Origin: Dimorphilus gyrociliatus
Taxonomy: Eukaryota; Annelida; Polychaeta; Dinophilidae
Direction: 5' to 3'
DNA: 64,000 bases
Assembly (NCBI GenBank): GCA_904063045.1
Contig: CAJFCJ010000006.1
Location: 2,923,631-2,987,630, forward strand
Part shown: positions 1 through 9,651 of the stretch, in pieces
Layout of the letters: the number at the start of each line of letters is the position of its first letter
Numbering within the stretch: position 1 is the first letter of the stretch
The notes under the pieces: model-generated
Seen by the model: the letters and a program-made list of their open reading frames with translations, nothing else
Told to the model about the DNA's origin: nothing
The model's database searches: none
Translations under genes and position numbers: made by a program

Positions 1-1
1 G

Positions 2-1453
2 GCTTCAAAACCAGAAACGACAACCACTTGTTGTTCAAATAAACAACAATGTAGGGATGGCCACAACAGACAAGAAAAACACTATTCTTCTGATGACAAA
101 TTCTCTTCTGACAAATATATTCAAAGTACTTACAAAAATTGTAAATGCTGGAACAAAGACATCACTTGTGAATGTCAAGATTGTCGTTGCAAAGATGGAA
201 GGACACGCTGTTCTGGGGTAAATTGCAGCTGCTGCAAATGTGATCCGCGTACGTGTAATAACTATAAATGCTTTTCTGGAAAGAATACCTGTGACTGCAA
301 AGACTGCGACTGCAAAAACGGAGGGAAATGTTGTTGCGGAGATAATTGCAGTTGTTGTAAATGCGACACATGTACTTGCAAGGACTGCAAGTGTTGTCCC
401 GGAAAGAATACCTGTGAATGTAAGGATTGTGGTTGCAAAGATGGAGGAAAATGTTGTTGCGGAGACAATTGCAGTTGTTGTAAATGCGACCCATGTACTT
501 GCAAGGACTGCAAGTGCTGTCCAGGAAAGAATACCTGTGAATGTAAGGATTGTGGTTGCAAAAACGGAGGAAAATGTTGTTGCGGAGATAATTGCAGTTG
601 TTGTAAATGCGAATCATGTACTTGCAAGGACTGCAAGTGCTGTCCAGGAAAGAATACCTGTGAATGTAAGGATTGTCGTTGCAAAGATGGAGGAAAATGT
701 TGTTGCGGAGACAATTGCAGTTGTTGTAAATGCGACCCATGTACTTGCAAGGACTGCAAGTGCTGTCCAGGAAAGAATACCTGTGAATGTAAGGATTGTC
801 GTTGCAAAGATGGAGGAAAATGTTGTTGCGGAGACAATTGCAGTTGTTGTAAATGCGAATCATGTACTTGCAAGGACTGCAAGTGCTGTCCAGGAAAGAA
901 TACCTGTGACTGCAAAGACTGCGACTGCAAAAACGGAGGAAAATGTTGTTGCGGAGATAATTGCAGTTGTTGTAAATGCGAATCATGTACTTGCAAGGAC
1001 TGCAAGTGCTGTCCAGGAAAGAATACCTGTGACTGCAAAGACTGCGACTGCAAAAACGGAGGAAAATGTTGTTGCGGAGATAATTGCAGTTGTTGTAAAT
1101 GCGACCCATGTACTTGCAAGGACTGCAAGTGCTGTCCAGGAAAGAATACCTGTGACTGCAAAGACTGCGACTGCAAAAACGGAGGAAAATGTTGTTGCGG
1201 AGATAATTGCAGTTGTTGTAAATGCGAATCATGTACTTGCAAGGACTGCAAGTGTTGTCCCGGAAAGAATACCTGTGAAAGTAAGGATTGTCGTTGCGAA
1301 GATGGAAGAAAATGTTGTTGTGGAGACAAATGCAGTTGTTGTAAATGCGACCCATGTACTTGCAAGGACTGCAAGTGCTGTCCAGGAAAGAATACCTGTG
1401 AATGTAAGGATTGTCGTTGCGAAGATGGAGGAAATTGCTTTGTAGAGGATTAA
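2..1453 (+). CDS. Giant multi-repeat metallothionein-like protein (5' partial)
   Basis: The frame starting at base 2 is open from the window edge to the TAA at 1451-1453 and has no Met, so the true start lies upstream. The first ~55 residues are polar with few Cys. From about base 167 the protein is dense in CxC, CC and CxCC motifs, and from 248 it is a run of 41-residue units. Most units have 16 Cys and also carry Lys, Asp and Gly but no aromatic residues or His, which is the composition of metallothioneins (Zn/Cu/Cd-binding cytosolic proteins). Ordinary metallothioneins have 60-80 residues; this fragment alone has 483. The last unit breaks down into a short non-Cys tail. One late unit has a Cys-to-Ser change (near 1279). 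Long open frames on both strands here are by-products of the repeat. Alternative: a secreted Cys-rich structural protein, since the N-terminus is not visible. Confidence 0.8.
   Translation, partial: ASKPETTTTCCSNKQQCRDGHNRQEKHYSSDDKFSSDKYIQSTYKNCKCWNKDITCECQDCRCKDGRTRCSGVNCSCCKCDPRTCNNYKCFSGKNTCDCKDCDCKNGGKCCCGDNCSCCKCDTCTCKDCKCCPGKNTCECKDCGCKDGGKCCCGDNCSCCKCDPCTCKDCKCCPGKNTCECKDCGCKNGGKCCCGDNCSCCKCESCTCKDCKCCPGKNTCECKDCRCKDGGKCCCGDNCSCCKCDPCTCKDCKCCPGKNTCECKDCRCKDGGKCCCGDNCSCCKCESCTCKDCKCCPGKNTCDCKDCDCKNGGKCCCGDNCSCCKCESCTCKDCKCCPGKNTCDCKDCDCKNGGKCCCGDNCSCCKCDPCTCKDCKCCPGKNTCDCKDCDCKNGGKCCCGDNCSCCKCESCTCKDCKCCPGKNTCESKDCRCEDGRKCCCGDKCSCCKCDPCTCKDCKCCPGKNTCECKDCRCEDGGNCFVED
248..1453 (+). repeat. 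123-bp in-frame tandem repeat encoding Cys-rich units
   Basis: Units begin at 248, 371, 494, 617, 740, 863, 986, 1109, 1232 and 1355, exactly 123 bp (41 codons) apart. The first copy is diverged and the last is cut short. Two variable positions mark the copies: the linker before each unit reads Asp-Pro, Glu-Ser or Asp-Thr, and the middle block reads either CECKDC[RG]CKDGG or CDCKDCDCKNGG. Copies 863, 986 and 1109 share the second block, which suggests recent local duplication. Confidence 0.95.
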
Positions 1454-1980
1454 ATCCGGTGACAATGGAACATTTGGTTTATGCTTGTCGAATGACATAT
1501 TGTATTATTAATTTCTTTTATATATGTTTAAATGTTTTGGTAAAATAATATATTGATGATCTAAAACTCGAAGCTTTTTTTTTGTGAATGCAGTATGAAT
1601 TGATTCACTTTATAGGATAGTGCTTGCCGAATTATTGCAATTGGAATATTTTTAAAAAATAGTAATTTGTTTAATGAGTGAATAAAAGGTATTTTTTTAT
1701 TAACGAACTTTAAGTTTTGTAGATATTTAGAAGCGTAATGCTAAAAATCAGCGTCTTGAATAACTCTCGCTGTTTTTTTATATTGTATTTCCATTTATCG
1801 TGTTAGAATCTTTTTTCTGTTAAAAAATGGTAATTAGTAATATTTAAGAATTGTTTGCCTATATGACATACTATTACATCTTCTTATTAAAAGGTTAAAA
1901 AACTGTATGAGTTTTTAGGTACTTGAAATTAACTTTTTGACTTATTTAAAGAAACTTGTAAAATAATATTAATGGATCTA
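1454..1980. other. Intergenic: 3' ends of two convergent genes
   Basis: AT-rich with no supported reading frame. It holds the 3' UTR of the Cys-rich gene and presumably the 3' UTR of unit 1 on the - strand. Confidence 0.6.
1681..1686 (+). terminator. Polyadenylation signal of the metallothionein-like gene
   Basis: AATAAA lies about 230 bases after the stop codon at 1453, on the coding strand. It is the only canonical signal I noticed before the next gene, which is on the opposite strand. Confidence 0.45.
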
Positions 1981-2970
1981 TTACCTTTGATCAATTTCTT
2001 TTTGGTAGGTACCATGAGTAGAGATCTTAATTAGTAAACCATATAAAACTACTGCATGATGAATATTAGTTGCCCATTCGAGTTCATTGTTGGAAAATCT
2101 AATTTACAGAAGTAATATTCATAATTTTTAATATGAAATGTTCAAAAGTATGATTTTTACCAACAATTTGTCTATTGCAGCTGTAGCTCCAATAGTTTCT
2201 GGCATTTTTTGAAAAGTGTCTGGCTTGACGAGAACTTGAAAACTAGTCTGAACCTTGTAGTGTTTCCAGCTGATAACGCAATCATTTACTTAGTAATAAC
2301 TATAATAATTCAAAAGTGAAAATGTGCGTACTTGTGAGGAGAAGCATAGTATCCAGAATATACTATTGAAGGAGATACAAACACGCGTTTATAATCGAAA
2401 CCTTTAGGTCCGTAATTTTCTCCATAATGCCCAAATAACTCTTTCAACTCTTTACCAGTGTACAAAACATCACCTGGCATACACAATTGACCAGTGCGTA
2501 AAACGTCTCCAACTCTATTTGGTTGTGTGCCATGATAGGCTCGGTAATAGCACTCGAACGAATCTTCTAGAGGAGTATATAATTTTAATCCGAATCTGCA
2601 CCATCCAACAGGAATTGCATAGGTCATTGGAGGCTTTCCTCTTGAATAAGATTCTCTATCTCCTCTTTCTTTGTGGCAAACTCTGCAGTAGCAAATGTTA
2701 AATTGTTCATTCATATAGTTATCTGTCATAATAAAGATTTACTATATTAATAATAAAAATGTAGTAAAAATATTTTTCAACCCACCGTCTAGCTTAAGCT
2801 CTTCCTTCACATATTCTTTCGCCAAGTCTTTTAAAACACAAACTGAAAACAAGGGAAAATGTATATGTAAATAAGCAATAACTTAATGTTATAATAAAAA
2901 TAAAATAACCATTTCCATCAAGAGGATCTCCTTGAAAAAAGGTACCATCACAACAAACATTGCTTGCCAT
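1981..2970 (-). CDS. Unit 1: HGT/ART-like domain only, no SPRY
   Basis: Five exons (2970-2910, 2842-2786, 2722-2332, 2269-2165, 2098-1981) join with matching phases into 243 residues. The first exon encodes a short unique N-terminus (MASNVCCDG...). The second matches only the last helix of the helical region in full-length relatives. The rest is the family C-terminus: CYCRVCH, then a Pro-x-Gly-Trp segment, RAYHGT, VFVSPSIVYSG, the FQVLVKP strand, and a last exon with NNELEW and YGLLIKI. The presumed H, Y and E residues are all present. SPRY and most of the helical region are absent, and nothing upstream to 3477 restores them. It is either a truncated duplicate that stays open or a free-standing effector domain. 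All splice sites are GT..AG. Function unknown; an ADP-ribosyltransferase-like fold is inferred from the motif pattern only. Confidence 0.75.
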
Positions 2971-3477
2971 ATTTCCAATTATAGATTCATAAGAAAAGAT
3001 TGATAAAAATCAATAGGGAGACTATTCTGTACTTGATATATATTCTCAAGTCAGTGATGTAAAACTAAACAGCAAGAAAAGAAAAGAAAAGTAGAAAATT
3101 TGTTACATTAACATATTTCTTCTACTTTTATTTTCGTTCATTTCATACTATTTTTTATAACGCAAAATATGTTTCCGTTCTTTTTTTTGTGGTTTTTAAA
3201 TTGTATGACGATCATAGGATCATAAAAGAAATAGTTGTATATTGTTGTATATGGAATATACGAAGTTGAACTAGAGAATACGAAAATCTATCTTCAAAAG
3301 CTTAATATTTCAAAAGTTAGGCTAAATATTTACAAACACATCAATAATTTTGTAATAGTTTTTGTTTTACTTTAAGTCTATTGTGTATACTTTCAGTTTT
3401 TATATACTGTATTCATAATAATAATAGTCAACTACGTATTTAAAGGTGTCTAATATCTTTTTCTCTTGTGAAGTTTA
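2971..3477. other. Intergenic between units 1 and 2
   Basis: AT-rich with no supported gene. It should contain the promoter of unit 1 and the 3' UTR of unit 2, both on the - strand. Confidence 0.5.
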
Positions 3478-6099
3478 TTATTTCTGTCTTAAATCTGCTT
3501 TTATTAGTAGGCCATAGATAATTAATGAATTATCATTTTCAACGAACCATTCTATTTCGGTGTTGGAAAATCTGCAGAGAAATTCAATTGTTTATTGCAT
3601 AACGAACAAGATTTAGGTGAATACATACGATGGATCAAATTGGAGTTGTTTATTGCCGTTTCTACCTTGAGCTGTATAGCTATCGGGTCTTACTAAGACT
3701 TGAAAAGCCAATTTAATGTCATAAGCTCCGTATCTTTTAAGTAAAAATGGAATATTAAACCGACAAATATTTAAAATCTCCAACTGATTAAGTACCTTCT
3801 TGACTGAGATGTGTAACTGCAATATTTAATTGATGGAGAAACAAATCTAGTTGCTGATTCTCGGATTTCTGAATTACGACTTTCAATAACTTCTTTTACA
3901 CTATCGCTGAAAGATATTGGAAGATAGGCTCTATGCCAATCCTCAAAGTCGTACACGGTTGCATGGGTGTCGTGAACGTTGAGCCCTATCCTATACCATC
4001 CAAGAGGCAAAACATATTTTCTTAAAGGCTTTCCCCTATGATAATAGTCATTGTCTTTTCTATAAAGGTGGCAATTATGACAGAAACATTTGCTATGTCT
4101 TTCTGCTTTGTAAGAATCTCCTATAAGTTTAAAAGTTGTAAACAAATTAGTTGCTTCGTTTAGCTGTTAAAATAGACTAACTTATGGATAATTCAGTTTT
4201 AAAATATTTATCACATAAATTTTTTAATTGACAAATTTCTGAGTCTTTTATCCTCTTGATTTCGTTCAATTTTAAGATACAAGTTGAAATTAAATCATCA
4301 AATTCGTTTCCTTTTAATTTTTCCAATTCCATTATGAATCTATCTGCGTTGAAATTCCTCGGTAAGGTGTCTACTTTTCTAATAGTTTTAATAGTCATTG
4401 AGAAACAGACGCTTAAACAATTTAAAAGATGTTCACAGGACGTTAAATCGTTTGGGTCTAAATTTTCCAATTTATTTCCCAACATGTTCATTATACCCAT
4501 ATCAAACAAATGTTGGTAATTCCTTTCATTTCTCAAAGCATACCTTAAAATTTCAAGAATTAACGTCGATTGGAGTTTATCATTGAAATATTTTATCAGT
4601 AAATTCGCACAAGTTTCTATAAAAGGAAAAACAGTTATATAGTTATTTAGCATAGCTATTTTTTTATTTAAAAACAACCATCAAGTTCAAAGGTTTCTCC
4701 ACAAAGAAGAATACTTATCGTTAGAGTAACTAGTTTGATGTTATCAGGTGTGAGATGGCATCTTGTAAAGTTAATATAGTAATCTCTTTTTTCCAAAATT
4801 CTACCTGATATCTCCGATATCTTACAGCCCTGTTTAATTAACTGTAAAGTACACAGCAAAATTCCATTCGGATTTAACTGTTTAACAATTAAAATATTAA
4901 TGAATTAAGATGAATTTTAAAATAATTATATTGTATTGTACTTTAAGTTTTTCGGCCTCCATTACAATGTGTAAAAGATCAATAAATGAATTGTCAAAAG
5001 CCAATTTAGCGAACATAGCATTCTTCTTTGAACAACTCTTGAAAAATTTACACATCATTCTGTAACTTTGTTGAATATCATGATCGTCCATATACAATGT
5101 GAAAAATCTCAACATTTTATTTGCAACCTCAAAAAACTGACTTTTCATAATAATGGTTAGAATAGTTTCGTATAGGATACTATCACAGTAGCATACTCTT
5201 AAAAATTTTAATAGTTTCTTTAAAAAATCTTTAAAAAGAGAGTATTCATTAATTTTTGCTATAAGATCCAAAATTTTAAGAAGAACTTTAGTAAACGTTT
5301 CCAAATCGCTATAATATCCTTCAGATTTAAGAAGATACGGTAGTTTCGCAACGCTAATTTCACAGTTTTTACTGGAGATGCTTACCGTTAGGAACAGATT
5401 TTTATTCTGTTTTGTAAATAATTCAGTTATTCCGGTAAAACATATACCGTAATCTATATCATTTGTTCCGAATGATAGAGTTCCTCTTTTAAAATCGACT
5501 ATCATTTTGAAATAGTCGGGAATAACGAAGCTCGGCGAACAATTCTCCGGGTAGCTATGAATTACTTCATTCTTATAATAAAATTCTTTACTGTTTAAAT
5601 CCCAACCAAATGAATTCTCATTCTGACCGCAAAGTGGAACGAGAGAGCTTTCTCTTTTAGAAACTGAATCGGTTGATAAACCAATTATTGAGAATTTACC
5701 TCTTCTCGTTTCTTTAGGCCAATATATTTGATAAACGTGAATTCCTTTGTATAATCCTTCTGTACACTTAGCTAAATCTGAGGAGGTTTTGGAAATATTT
5801 TTACGAATCGTTATCTTTTCATCGGTTATTGTAAAGTTATCTGAGGAATCGATCTTATCCCATTGAAATACATTTTCTTGTTTGAACCATTGGGGTACAC
5901 AACCTTGTTTAGCTTTAACAGGATTAACTTCATACGCTTTAATACGCTTTTCCCAAGCATCCAATGGAAGTGTAAACTCATCCTGAAAATGATACTGTCC
6001 TTCATAATTATCTCTTTCACAATCAGTACCGGATGCATTTCTTATTAGAGTACTTGTTTTCGATTCTATATCACCTAAATCGCTTAGATTGTTACCCAT
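3478..6099 (-). CDS. Unit 2: SPRY-helical-HGT-like protein with lost HGT motif
   Basis: Six exons (6099-4942, 4877-4679, 4655-4182, 4120-3796, 3733-3629, 3571-3478) join in frame to 784 residues. Residues 1-6 are MGNNLS, a possible N-myristoylation signal. SPRY spans about 80-260, with HVYQIYWP, SFGWDL and the MIVDFKRGTLSF strand typical of SPSB-type SPRY. Leu-rich helices follow to about 600, resembling armadillo repeats. The C-terminal domain has CFCHNCH, PLGWYRIGL, FVSPSIKY and NTEIEW. Where relatives read AYHGT it reads AYLPI, and the PGD loop after it is shortened and diverged, so any chemistry depending on that His should be dead. The frame is otherwise intact, so a pseudoenzyme or a recently decaying copy are both possible. 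Confidence 0.85.
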
Positions 6100-6367
6100 A
6101 TCTGTCTGTGATATATCTGCTTTCGTTTTCGATAAAATGGCGTCTGGTGGTTACCGAAATAGAAAATAAAATGTTTCATACGTTGTATTTAAATATTGAA
6201 GCTAATTCATCATTTTTAAATTTTTTGGACAGGGAACCTAGTTTTAAAATTCTACTTTCGTTTTTAAAATAGTAAATAGCAATAACAACAATTGAAAGCT
6301 GATATCATACTGTATTTTGTGTAAAAAATAGTTCTAAATGTTAGTGATTATTTATCGAAAAAGAAAG

Positions 6368-9102
6368 TTAACTTTTTTCAATAGGTTCTATATTAATCAA
6401 AAGTCCGTAGAGAGCATGACAAGCACGTTGCATTGTAAACCATTCAAGTTCGTCGTTGGAAAATCTGTTAAGATGATTATTAAAATAAATATTAATTATA
6501 TTATTTTAATTGATTTTTATACAAAAAACCAACTTCTGATCAATTTGTTTGCTTTGTCCAATTGTTTGTGGTCCAATTTTGTAAGTATTTGGTGCCATTA
6601 GAACTTGAAAACACATTTTGACAACGTATTTATCTTTCCATCTATAGAATATTTTTTAATTAATAGATTACTTTGTTTAGTGTAATAATAGATAAAAGTT
6701 GATAATTACCTTGATCCTGGGGAGTAGTGGGTTGAATAGCGAAGAGATGGAGATACAAATACACATTTTGTATTGAATCCTTCAGGTTTTCTCTCATCAT
6801 TAAAGTGATTTGGCAATTCTGTCAGCCGATGACCACTAGCTGTATAATCACCGGGTAATAACAGAAATCCATGACGTAGAATATCAGGGATAGTCTCAGT
6901 CTTGGTACCGTGATAAGCTCTATGCCATTTTTTTACGGCTTCTGCCTCTTCTGCAAAAGGAGGTAAAACCAAACCAAACCTATACCATCCAATAGGCAAT
7001 GCATAGGTTCGGGATGGCTCTCCACGTGAGTAATAATCTTGATCGTTTCTTTTAGAATGGCAGTTGATGCAAAAACATCTATCGTATTTAGAGTCAAAAT
7101 ATACCGAGCCTATAAAGAAATAGAATGGTTGTCTTCCTATTTTTGAATAATCAAATAAAAGTATATTTACTAAAATTTAAACACTGCATTAATTCTGCAG
7201 TTAAATCTTTCAGAAGGCATTTTTTCTCTACAGCTACTCCTTTCTCAATTTCATCTAATTTGTTTAGGCAGGAATTAATCTGGCATTCAATGCTGCTTGA
7301 ACCGCTTGATAAGTCTTTGAGAGTTTCTCTTAATCGCTTTACGCCTACACTATCTCTGAGAGAACTATTATGAGAATTTTCCCTTTGTAATTCGACAACT
7401 TTCGTTAATAGTTTAATTAGACATTGTAACGCTATAGTAAGACAGTCATTTTTTTCTTTAATTCCATTCAAAATGCCATTAAATTTACCAGTAACCCCTT
7501 GACGTAACAAATACAAAATATTCTGATTGTTGTCCAGTACTGATGCCAATGTATCCAGAGCTTCTTTTGGTAATATGAAAAAGTCATCTCCGACCTTTCC
7601 ATCTAGGGCTGCAGATTCAGCGAAAGAGGCAATGATATCCAGAAAATGTGCTGAATTTAACAAAAAAGCTTTGTTATTATTCTTATATTCTATATATATT
7701 CATATATGCATACAATTAATGGTCCATTTAGATCTCGAATCTTCGTATTTTATATAGCCAAGACTCATAATACATAGTATTGGAATAAATGATTCGACGT
7801 CTACACCTGCACATATATTATCAGAACAATGTTTTTCAAGCAATCCGTCAATTTTCCTTTGAAGAATTTCATCTCTTATTGCCGATATCTTAGAGAGATT
7901 GCATATTAGGATGAGGATAGGGAGTAGAATATCTTTCTTGATCTGTAACCAATTGATTTAAATGATTAGAAAAGCTATTAGTTGTTTGTTTAAGTAATAC
8001 TAACTGATATTGACATATTTGCTTTAATTATGTCTGAAAGTACAGTTTCCAAAGTATCTAAACATCCAGATTCAAATAGTGACGTGGAAAATTTTGCAAA
8101 ATCGTGGGAACATGTTCCCATCAGTTTAGTTATCTCTATAAAATTCGTAATCGCTGCTGGTTTCCTTTTTTGTTTATATGTATATTTCTGATAATGGCAC
8201 ATTATGTTAGCGTCTTTCGCAATCATAGACATATATATCTTATACATCCAAACGTCTTGTTTAGCTTCCTCCAAAATATTATGAAACTTGGCAATGCTTT
8301 CATATATAAGTGAGGAGTCATCTAAGCTTTTGCTACGCATCATCTCTATTAAAGTTCTCCAAACTACAGAATTTTCCGATAAAGCAGACGTACTTCTTGT
8401 TGAAAACAATTGATTAAATGTACTCTTCCCCATGCCTTCGATTTTTGTCATTGATACCTTATCATTGAAATTTGTAAGATTAACTGTAGGATATAGTTTT
8501 ACATTCTTTTTGGAGAAAACTGCATCCAATCCACTACAACAAATTCCAATATCTCCGTGTTCATCTTTAAATGAGAGGATCCCTTTCTGCAAGTCTAGGA
8601 TCATAAAAAAGGTGTCTGATACTGAATAACCAGGATTCCTGTCCTCCGGATACGTATTCAACACCATTCCTCCGTAAAGAGCTTTATTATTTACTATATC
8701 CCAACCTAGTGAGTGCTGATTTAGACCACATAACGGTAGGCATTGAAAATTTTGAATGGGTGCCATCTGAGAAGAAACACCAATAACTGCACACAAACCC
8801 CTCTTTTTCTGAGGCCAATGTATTTTAAATATGTGTAATCCATCAGTATATCCTTCAGCTGCTTTTGCAATATGTGAACTAGGTCTTTCTGCAATTTTAG
8901 ACACTGTCAATCCGTCAGCTTCTATTCTGAGAGATGAAGATGTCTTTTCCTCATCCCATATAGACGCCTGTTTTATCCTAGGGCTTTTGACTGCTTCTGC
9001 AGGCCTTTGAGTGTTTCTCGTATTGGAATTCTTGAGTGCACTCACGAAAATTTTAGCTATATCTTCTTCCAAGTCTGACAAATCGCCTTGAGCATTTCCC
9101 AT
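6368..9102 (-). CDS. Unit 3: full-length SPRY-helical-HGT (ART-like) protein
   Basis: Exons at about 9102-8005, 7954-7716, 7662-7163, 7110-6709, 6643-6536 and 6470-6368 give roughly 785 residues. It starts MGNAQG, a possible myristoylation site. SPRY lies at about 60-240, with IFKIHWP, SLGWDI and MILDLQKGILSF. A long region of amphipathic Leu-rich helices follows. The C-terminal domain has CFCINCH, then WHRAYHGT, LLPGD, FVSPSLRYS, CFQVLMAP and, in the last exon, NDELEWFT and LYGLLINI, so the full H-Y-E set is present. The exon plan and phases match units 2, 4, 5, 7 and 11. By family knowledge SPRY binds a peptide or protein partner. The C-terminal region resembles the end of Neuralized-like 4. 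An NAD-dependent transferase role is inference. Confidence 0.88.
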
Positions 9103-9651
9103 TTCTGCAATGCAACTGAAGCTACACTTCCTACTTTCACTTTAAAATAGAACTGGAACCATACTAAAAAAGAGTTTATAAGTACAGAAATTTGTCATGA
9201 AAACCAGAAGAGAACCATTTTAAACTTCAAATATGGTTTAAATTGATTAATATATAACTATAAATGATAAACTCTTTAATGTTAAAACAAAGTTTGTATG
9301 CAATAACGTTTTATTTACTTTATAACGATAGGCCTTCATATACGCCTTATAACAATAGAAATATAAACGAAAATAAAAACAAGATGATTACACGATTACA
9401 ACTTCAATGATATTTTTTATTCTCTTTACGATTCAATTTCAAGTTTCTGCGTTTCTTTTTTTTTTTAAAGAAAAAATAATTAAAAATAGATTGTAAGAGT
9501 AACAAAGTGATGAAAGACAAAAACAGAAAATCAAAAAAAAGATAAGTATTTAAGGTTGAAAATTTGTTGATAATAATATTTTTCAACAATATTTTTTAAA
9601 TTATAATTAATTAAAAAAAAATTACTTAGAAAACGAAAGTAGAAAAAGAGT
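9103..9651. other. Intergenic between units 3 and 4
   Basis: Very AT-rich, with poly-A/T runs near 9440-9620. No supported gene; the open frame on the - strand here is low-complexity. Confidence 0.55.

Noticed and set aside
162-1445. Long frames on both strands (397, 401 and 370 residues) over the Cys-rich region
   Set aside because: They have the same 123-bp period as the true frame, encode Val/Ala-rich or His/Gln-rich low-complexity peptides, and exist only because the repeat length is a multiple of three. The Cys-rich frame is the sensible one.
248-1453. Possible CRISPR-like or satellite array
   Set aside because: The units are contiguous, have no spacers and keep a reading frame. It is a protein-coding repeat in an animal genome.
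9404-9589. - strand frame of 61 residues
   Set aside because: Lys/Asn/Phe low-complexity peptide from poly-A/T runs.
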